Assembly: GCA_024691465.1 (NCBI GenBank)
Contig: JAILNO010000166.1
Coordinates: 1 to 6,135 of the forward strand
DNA length: 6,135 nucleotides
Source: Pseudobutyrivibrio sp.
Lineage (GTDB): Bacteria > Bacillota_A > Clostridia > Lachnospirales > Lachnospiraceae
Direction: 5' to 3'
The first letter of the stretch is position 1. The number at the start of each line of letters is the position of its first letter. Below are positions 1 to 4,187 of the stretch, one piece after another. The position numbers and the translations under genes were made by a program. The notes under the pieces were generated by a model, which ran no database searches, was not told the origin of the DNA, and saw only the letters and a program-made list of their open reading frames with translations.

Positions 1-672
1 CTCGGCATCTAAGTCCTCTGATGAGATTGGACTCTCCTCCATATTATCAGCTGGTCCGTCTAAATCATCCTCGATGTCCAGGCCGGCCCTAGCAAAATAA
101 TCCTTGTCAATTCGGATCTCAGGAGCTGCATACTTAGGAGCGCTATCGTACTCCTCCTCAGTTCCCTCTTCCTTCTCCCTGCGGATTCGCATATTCTCCT
201 CGTCGATGAGACGAAGGTACTTCTGTGTATCTATCAAATCATTGAGATGACTCTTGAGCTCTAGCTGGTTAGACTTGACGGCTCTAGTCTCCTCTATAAT
301 CTTCTTATTAGCATCCTCATATATCTTGGCAATAGAGTCCTGAGACTGCTTAATGATGTCCTGAATGGAATCAAGCGCATTGTCAGTGTACATAAGAGAT
401 GCAGCATAGATATCCTCTGCCTTGCGTGTAGCATCGAATACTATATCATCACCCTGTTTCTGCATCTCACGATTGGCCCTGTCGCGGCTCTTGACGGTGA
501 GCTCATGCTCCTCCATCATATCGTACATGCACTCATTAAGCTCCTTAAGAAGGTCCATCATGGCATTCTTGTCCACGATTACATTCCTAGTGCTGCCCTC
601 ATATGGCTGTGCCTTTGAAAAAAGCACATGCATTTCTCTAAGTACCTTTTCGGTTCTGTCCTGTGCACCCAT
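1..672 (-). CDS. Coiled-coil protein of unknown function, C-terminus outside the window
   Basis: The reading frame is open from an ATG at 672 to the left edge, giving 224 residues with no stop. A good ribosome site (AAGGTGG, about 678-684) precedes the ATG, which supports this start. I do not recognise the family. There is no signal peptide or membrane segment, so it is probably cytoplasmic. Residues 1-20 are amphipathic (MGAQDRTEKVLREMHVLFSK). Residues about 36-165 are almost entirely charged, helix-favouring sequence with hydrophobic residues at heptad-like spacing, including KAEDIYAASLMYTDNALDSI at 84-103. This looks like a long coiled coil. From about residue 166 the chain becomes acidic and Pro/Ser-containing (EEGTEEEYDSAP, then DIEDDLDG), suggesting a disordered tail. 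Such proteins are often auto-labelled as ATP synthase subunit B/H-like or DivIVA-like, but that rests on helical composition and is not evidence of function. It lies just downstream of the SRP RNA gene on the same strand, where many Firmicutes carry dnaX. Confidence 0.8.
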   Translation of the reverse strand, partial: MGAQDRTEKVLREMHVLFSKAQPYEGSTRNVIVDKNAMMDLLKELNECMYDMMEEHELTVKSRDRANREMQKQGDDIVFDATRKAEDIYAASLMYTDNALDSIQDIIKQSQDSIAKIYEDANKKIIEETRAVKSNQLELKSHLNDLIDTQKYLRLIDEENMRIRREKEEGTEEEYDSAPKYAAPEIRIDKDYFARAGLDIEDDLDGPADNMEESPISSEDLDAE

Positions 673-685
673 ATCTATCCACCTT

Positions 686-702
686 GATATAAAAATACCG
701 AG
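686..702 (-). terminator. Probable 3' end of SRP RNA (U-run after terminal helix)
   Basis: On the minus strand the last paired bases of the SRP RNA rod (CTCGG, 702-698) are followed by TATTTTTATAT. The five T residues at 695-691 sit where an intrinsic terminator would place them, with the long SRP rod acting as the stem. The base of the stem is only moderately GC-rich and the T-run is short. Some read-through into the coiled-coil gene starting at 672 is therefore plausible. Confidence 0.5.
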
Positions 703-898
703 CTACACCAAAGGATATCATTAGGTAGCCGCCCTGTGAGAACTCCCTCCAGGCAACCCCGCGTCAGATGAACGGTCCTACTTAGTGCTGCTGCATTCCT
801 GCCCTGACACGATTCGCAGGTGCCCATTACGCAGGACCCAAAGATCAGCATCCTCCCAGGACGACCGCCAAATGATATCATTTGTCATTACTCGGAGC
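691..898 (-). ncRNA. ffs: Signal recognition particle RNA (4.5S/scRNA type)
   Basis: This is the RNA scaffold of the signal recognition particle. It binds Ffh and helps target nascent membrane and secreted proteins to FtsY and SecYEG. The apical helix 8 is recognisable at 785-810: GUGUCAGG, then GCA-GGAA-UGC (802-793), then AGCAGCAC. This matches the conserved GUCAGG...GGAA...AGCAGC Ffh-binding core, but the three base pairs below the GGAA tetraloop are GCA/UGC instead of the UCC/GGA of E. coli. The outer part is a long rod: 895-851 pairs with 698-742 in one register without bulges. By my count 39 of 45 positions pair, including about 7 G-U pairs. The ends are set by the promoter at 903-932 and the T-run at 695-691, giving about 205 nt. 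I see no Alu-domain helices. It lies directly after tadA, the same order as tadA-scr in Bacillus. The 5' end is approximate. Confidence 0.92.
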
Positions 899-902
899 CC
901 TT

Positions 903-932
903 ATTTTATGATAACTAAGGGCATCTTGTCAA
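903..932 (-). promoter_or_regulatory. SigmaA-type promoter of the SRP RNA gene
   Basis: On the minus strand a perfect -35 TTGACA (932-927) is followed after 18 nt by TAAAAT (908-903), a 5-of-6 match to TATAAT. Predicted initiation falls around 898-893, which coincides with the first paired bases of the SRP RNA rod. The -35 lies only 13 nt after the tadA stop codon, so the RNA gene appears to have its own strong promoter within a compact junction. Confidence 0.8.
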
Positions 933-945
933 TAAAATAGCGTAT

Positions 946-1485
946 TTACATTAATTGATTCTTCTGCTCCCTGAGCTCCTCAAAGAATCTGGTCATCATC
1001 TCAGTGCAGCGTTCTCCCAATATGCCTGTCTCAAGCTCGCACTGATGATTGAACTGCTTCATCTGAAGCACATTGATAACTGACCCTGCACAACCTGCCT
1101 TAGGATTCATAGCTCCCACTACGACCTTAGGTATCCTGGCCTGTACTATGGCACCTGCGCACATCTGGCATGGCTCGAGTGTAACATAGAGAGTACAATC
1201 CTCTAATCGCCAGTCACCTGTCTTCTTGCAGGCCTCGGAAATAGCCGCAATCTCGGCATGAGCAAGGACGCTCTTATCAGTGTTTCTACGATTATAGCCT
1301 CGGGCGATGATTTTGTCATCCTGAACAATGACGCATCCAATAGGAACCTCATTGATGTCATAAGCTTTCTTAGCTTCCTTAAGGGCCTGCTCCATATATT
1401 TCTCATATACTTTGAGAGTCTTCTTCTCTTCTTTCTCAGTCTGTTTGGCTATGCGCTTCTCCTGGCGCTCCTCCTTGGACATCAT
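946..1485 (-). CDS. tadA: tRNA-specific adenosine deaminase TadA
   Basis: TadA deaminates the wobble adenosine A34 to inosine in the ACG anticodon of tRNA-Arg in the cytoplasm, letting one tRNA read CGU, CGC and CGA. The 179-residue product carries the full cytidine/deoxycytidylate deaminase zinc signature. HAE lies at 76-78 (His76 zinc ligand, Glu78 proton shuttle) and PCQMC at 105-109 (Cys106 and Cys109 zinc ligands). The family core starts at about residue 31 with MEQALKEAKKAYDINEVPIG, and NRRNTDKSVLAHAEI is typical of TadA. The first 30 residues are a Lys/Glu-rich extension. I keep the start at 1485 because a strong GGGAGGG site lies 7 nt upstream, whereas Met31 has no comparable site. 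The gene precedes the SRP RNA gene on the same strand, a linkage known from other Firmicutes. It is transcribed divergently from the radical-SAM gene. All catalytic residues are present and nothing suggests inactivation. Confidence 0.96.
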   Translation of the reverse strand: MMSKEERQEKRIAKQTEKEEKKTLKVYEKYMEQALKEAKKAYDINEVPIGCVIVQDDKIIARGYNRRNTDKSVLAHAEIAAISEACKKTGDWRLEDCTLYVTLEPCQMCAGAIVQARIPKVVVGAMNPKAGCAGSVINVLQMKQFNHQCELETGILGERCTEMMTRFFEELREQKNQLM

Positions 1486-1492
1486 GGATTTT

Positions 1493-1499
1493 CCCTCCC
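1493..1499 (-). promoter_or_regulatory. Ribosome binding site deciding the tadA start
   Basis: The minus strand reads GGGAGGG here, 7 nt before the ATG at 1485 and 10 nt before a second in-frame ATG at 1482. It supports a start at one of these adjacent Met codons. It argues against the internal Met31, which would give a TadA of more usual length. Confidence 0.75.
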
Positions 1500-1553
1500 T
1501 GTTTTGCTATACTAAATTTGAGTAATTTCAAGGGTTTGAAACCGCTCGTTTGA

Positions 1554-1567
1554 TGATAATGTTATCA
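1554..1567. promoter_or_regulatory. Dyad-symmetric candidate operator upstream of the activase gene
   Basis: TGATAATGTTATCA is an inverted repeat with 6-bp arms (TGATAA/TTATCA) around a 2-bp centre, in the divergent region between tadA and the radical-SAM gene. Bases 1555-1560 (GATAAT) match a -10 element at 5 of 6 positions, so a protein bound here could block a plus-strand promoter. I find no good -35 at 17 nt. The site resembles a Fur-family half-site pair (TGATAAT-N-ATTATCA) but is one base shorter and lacks one matching base. Regulator identity is unknown. The rest of the 1486-1592 intergenic stretch shows a short palindrome GGTTTGAAACC (1533-1543) and AT-rich sequence, but no confident promoter on either strand. 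Confidence 0.3.
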
Positions 1568-1578
1568 CTTTTACCTAT

Positions 1579-1585
1579 AAAAGGA
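1579..1585 (+). promoter_or_regulatory. Ribosome binding site deciding the activase start
   Basis: AAAAGGA at 1579-1585 is the only Shine-Dalgarno-like sequence before the gene. It ends 7 nt before the ATG at 1593 but only 1 nt before an upstream in-frame ATG at 1587. Normal spacing favours 1593 as the true start. Confidence 0.65.
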
Positions 1586-1592
1586 AATGATT

Positions 1593-2288
1593 ATGCTTAT
1601 ACTTGGATTACAAAAAACCACCCTTTTAGACTATCCTGGAAAGGTGGCTTCCACAATTTTTACAGGTGGTTGCAATTTCAGATGTCCATACTGTCATAAC
1701 AGGGACTTGGTAATGCCTCCTTCTGATGTGCTTTCCTATTCAGAGTCAGAGATATTCGATCATCTCATGGCTAAGAAGAAGATATTAGACGGCGTATGCA
1801 TCACAGGTGGTGAGCCTACTCTTCATAAGGATCTGCCTGAATTCATAGCTAAGATTAAGGATTATGGCCTGCTGGTTAAGCTGGATTCCAATGGAACCAA
1901 TCCCGACATGCTCTCTTATCTTATTAATGAGAAGCTGGTAGATTACATTGCCATGGATATTAAACAATCTAAGGAAAAGTACAATACCATCGCCTGTATG
2001 AAGAATTTCGATATATCTCCTATAGAGCAGTCCGTAGAGCTTCTCAAGGAAGGTCTAGTGGATTATGAATTCAGAACTACCATTATGAGGGAGTGCCATA
2101 GTATAGAAGATATGGAATCCATAGGAGCGTGGCTCAAGGGGGCTAAGGCCTATTACCTGCAGAGTTACAAGGAATCTGAACAGGTTATCAATCCTATATA
2201 TTCGCCACATACTCCTGAGACACTTGAAGAATTCGCAACTGTTCTTAAGAAATATATTCCTAATACCTCTCTTAGAGGAATAGATTAA
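1593..2288 (+). CDS. Radical-SAM activating protein, NrdG2-type (anaerobic ribonucleotide reductase activase-like)
   Basis: This is a radical S-adenosylmethionine enzyme of the kind that installs the glycyl radical on an anaerobic enzyme, classically class III ribonucleotide reductase NrdD. Counting from the chosen start (231 residues), the 4Fe-4S motif CNFRCPYC is at 27-34 and supplies the three cluster cysteines 27, 31 and 34. GGEP, the SAM-contacting glycine motif, is at 72-75. The N-terminus (LGLQKTTLLDYPGKVASTIF) is typical of the NrdG2 type, which is longer than the roughly 155-residue classical NrdG. I place the start at 1593 rather than 1587 on ribosome-site spacing; the longer version would be 233 residues. 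No NrdD or other glycyl-radical partner is in the window, so the substrate is inferred from family resemblance. The GNAT gene follows 13 nt after the stop and is probably co-transcribed. The protein is likely cytoplasmic and oxygen-sensitive. Confidence 0.88.
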   Translation: MLILGLQKTTLLDYPGKVASTIFTGGCNFRCPYCHNRDLVMPPSDVLSYSESEIFDHLMAKKKILDGVCITGGEPTLHKDLPEFIAKIKDYGLLVKLDSNGTNPDMLSYLINEKLVDYIAMDIKQSKEKYNTIACMKNFDISPIEQSVELLKEGLVDYEFRTTIMRECHSIEDMESIGAWLKGAKAYYLQSYKESEQVINPIYSPHTPETLEEFATVLKKYIPNTSLRGID

Positions 2289-2301
2289 CTGGGGGATTTG
2301 T

Positions 2302-2850
2302 ATGAGATACGAGATCAATACTAATCGCTTGAGCCTGAGGATTCTTGGAAAGGAATCGGCTCCTCTTGTGTTAGATTTCTATAATAGAAATAAGGATATC
2401 TTCGAAAAGTACGAGCCTATTATGGGCGAGGATTTCTATACTCTGGACCATCAGAAGAGGGTACTGGAATTCGAGCACAACAATATACTTAAGCTCATTA
2501 TGCTAAGATACTGGATATTCGAGAGAAACAATCCTCGTCAGATAGTAGGTACTGTTAGCTTCCGCAATATAGTCCGTCCTATCTATCAAAGCTGCACCAT
2601 CGGTTACAAGATGGACCGCGACTATATGAATAGAGGCTACTGCAGTGAGGCCATCTCAGCCACTGTTCCTCTCATTGCCAAGGAGCTGGGCATCCATCGC
2701 TTCGAAGCGTTGGTGCTACCTGACAATGCACCTTCCATCCACATGCTTGAGAAGCTTGGCTTCCAATACGAAGGCACCCTCCGAGACAAAATCATTATCA
2801 ACGGAGCGCGCCTGGATCATCGTATGTATGCATTTCTCGCTAACAACTGA
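2302..2850 (+). CDS. GNAT N-acetyltransferase, RimJ/RimL type
   Basis: The 182-residue product has the layout of the RimJ/RimL branch of GNAT acetyltransferases, which move an acetyl group from acetyl-CoA to an amine, often a protein N-terminus. The opening NTNRLSLRIL (6-15) is the usual 'T-RL-LR' start of the group. Motif A is at about 98-118 (CTIGYKMD...NRGYCSEAI), with the pyrophosphate-binding loop reduced to R111-G112-Y113-C114. Motif B is NAPSIHMLEKLGFQYEG at 142-158. The length is normal for the family. The start is supported by GGGGGA at 2291-2296. The gene follows the radical-SAM gene by 13 nt, so it is probably the second gene of a two-gene operon. The substrate cannot be read from sequence; ribosomal protein, antibiotic or small-molecule amines all remain possible. 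Its stop codon abuts the stop of the convergent amylase. Arg codons shift from mostly AGA/AGG in the first half to mostly CGN in the second. Confidence 0.88.
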   Translation: MRYEINTNRLSLRILGKESAPLVLDFYNRNKDIFEKYEPIMGEDFYTLDHQKRVLEFEHNNILKLIMLRYWIFERNNPRQIVGTVSFRNIVRPIYQSCTIGYKMDRDYMNRGYCSEAISATVPLIAKELGIHRFEALVLPDNAPSIHMLEKLGFQYEGTLRDKIIINGARLDHRMYAFLANN

Positions 2851-4140
2851 TTACTTGAGGATCTTGCTTCCATGAGGCTCTAGTGTGAATTCATGGTGCT
2901 GACCTCGGTAATCGAAGCTGAATTGCTTATCCTCGCTTGTATTGTTAAGGGCAACTATCACGTACTCATCACCTGCTACTCTTGCAAAGACTAATGTCTC
3001 GTTCTTAACCTGAACTTCCTCATATATGCCTTCTTTCAAGGCTCTTGAACTCTTCCTGATATCAGAAAGAATCTTAATATGGTCTATTAAGTCTGGATTA
3101 TTCATCACTTTTACATCAATCTCTGGCCTAAGTGCATAGTCACCATCACCTGATGCCTTATCACCTGCTATGGCCCACTCGCTGCCGTAATATATAGAAG
3201 GTATGCCTGGCATGGTAAAAAGTAACGTATAACAAGGGTATATGTTAGCCTTGTCAGTAAGAAGCGTGTATATACGATTCACATCATGGTTATCGAGGAA
3301 ATTGTACAAGTACTTGCCTGCGTACAAGCCCCCCTGGCCCCACTGACGCTTCATGGCATAATTAATCTCGAAATAATTATGGTCATTGTGGCTTGAGTAG
3401 ATGCCCTTCCAACACTCGTAGTTGGTGACTGCATCTAGCATATTCTCATTGACGTATATATTGTAATCGCCGTGTATAATCTCACCCATAAGCCAGAAGC
3501 TCTGCTTCTTCTCTTGAGTATAGTTCTTAAGCCTATTGAAAAAGCCGCGCTCTATACAGTCTGCTGCATCAAGACGCAATCCATCTATGTCGAATTCCTC
3601 TATCCACATGCCTACTGCATTTAATATGTGGTTATCCACATCTGGACAGTAATGATTCAACTTAACAAGCTCCTCAGCACCTGACCAACAATCGTAGGAT
3701 AATCCGTCATTGTGCCAATTATTACCTCCTAGATTAAGACCTGCTATCCAATCCTTATAGCTAGAATGTTCCCTGTAAGCAAGCACGTCCTTAAAAGCCT
3801 CATGACCCCTACCAACATGGTTAAATACGCCGTCTAATACCACTCTGATATCATTGTCGTGGCAAGCTCTAACTACTATTTTGAAGTCTTCATTGTCCCC
3901 TAATCGACTGTCGATATGATAATAATCGTAAGTGTCATAACCATGGGTGCCTGACTCAAGAATAGGTCCCAAGTATAGAGCATTGACTCCTATTTCCTTA
4001 AGATGTGGAATCCAATCTATAAGCTGAAGGATTCGATGACCTGCTGTCTCCTGTCCTCGATTCTCCCTAGGGCAGCCAAAGGCCCCTAGAGGATAGATGT
4101 GATAAAATACCGAATCCTTAACCCACGCGATGTCTCTCAT
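2851..4140 (-). CDS. Alpha-amylase family glycoside hydrolase (GH13), cytoplasmic
   Basis: This 429-residue GH13 (beta/alpha)8 enzyme acts on alpha-glucans, most likely short maltodextrins inside the cell, because no signal peptide or membrane segment is present. The conserved regions appear in order. An N-terminal strand GVNALYLGPI is at 51-60. Region I DGVFNHVG is at 103-110. The region V-like PDVDN is at 166-170. Region II GLRLDAAD is at 187-194, with nucleophile Asp191. Region III has the acid/base Glu220 in MGEII. Region IV FLDNHD is at 281-286, with His285 and transition-state stabiliser Asp286. GIPSIYYGSEW is at 312-322. All three catalytic carboxylates are intact. The last 60 or so residues form a short beta-rich C-terminal domain. 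It lacks the N-terminal starch-binding domain of neopullulanase/cyclomaltodextrinase enzymes (about 580 residues), so the exact activity is open. An AGGAGG site 5 nt before the ATG fixes the start. It appears to be transcribed alone, downstream of a terminator. Confidence 0.93.
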   Translation of the reverse strand: MRDIAWVKDSVFYHIYPLGAFGCPRENRGQETAGHRILQLIDWIPHLKEIGVNALYLGPILESGTHGYDTYDYYHIDSRLGDNEDFKIVVRACHDNDIRVVLDGVFNHVGRGHEAFKDVLAYREHSSYKDWIAGLNLGGNNWHNDGLSYDCWSGAEELVKLNHYCPDVDNHILNAVGMWIEEFDIDGLRLDAADCIERGFFNRLKNYTQEKKQSFWLMGEIIHGDYNIYVNENMLDAVTNYECWKGIYSSHNDHNYFEINYAMKRQWGQGGLYAGKYLYNFLDNHDVNRIYTLLTDKANIYPCYTLLFTMPGIPSIYYGSEWAIAGDKASGDGDYALRPEIDVKVMNNPDLIDHIKILSDIRKSSRALKEGIYEEVQVKNETLVFARVAGDEYVIVALNNTSEDKQFSFDYRGQHHEFTLEPHGSKILK

Positions 4141-4155
4141 AAGCTCCTCCTCGTT

Positions 4156-4184
4156 AAAAAGCAGGACATAATTGCCCTGCTTTT
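4156..4184 (-). terminator. Intrinsic terminator after the YhgE/Pip gene
   Basis: On the minus strand AAAAGCAGG (4184-4176) pairs perfectly with CCTGCTTTT (4165-4157) around a 10-nt loop, followed by one more T: a 9-bp stem ending in a T-run. It begins 3 nt after the stop codon of the YhgE/Pip gene. The A/T arms also permit function on the plus strand. It ends only about 4 nt before the AGGAGG of the amylase gene, so any amylase promoter must lie within or upstream of it. TATATT (4200-4195) and TATAAA (4187-4182) on the minus strand are possible -10 elements without convincing -35 partners at normal spacing. Confidence 0.82.
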
Positions 4185-4187
4185 ATA

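Noticed and set aside
422..724. 100-residue plus-strand reading frame
   Set aside because: It is antisense to the coiled-coil gene and SRP RNA, is Ser/Leu-rich as expected for a reverse-frame shadow, and has no supporting ribosome site.
675..881. 68-residue minus-strand reading frame
   Set aside because: It lies wholly inside the SRP RNA, has no family resemblance, and its sequence is explained by the RNA structure.
870..883. Perfect palindrome AAATGATATCATTT as an operator near the SRP promoter
   Set aside because: Most of it (871-879) is accounted for as the 5' arm of the SRP RNA rod pairing with 714-722. It is downstream of the promoter and needs no separate role.
1508..1513. TATACT as a plus-strand -10 element for the activase gene
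   Set aside because: No -35-like sequence lies at acceptable spacing, and it would give a leader of over 70 nt; evidence is too weak to list.
1258..1515. 85-residue plus-strand frame with a hydrophobic stretch resembling a membrane protein
   Set aside because: It is antisense to tadA. The apparent membrane segment is the complement of the Lys/Glu-rich TadA N-terminus.
2645..2875. 76-residue plus-strand frame inside the acetyltransferase
   Set aside because: It is an alternate frame of a clear GNAT gene with low-complexity Ser/Leu content and no start signal.
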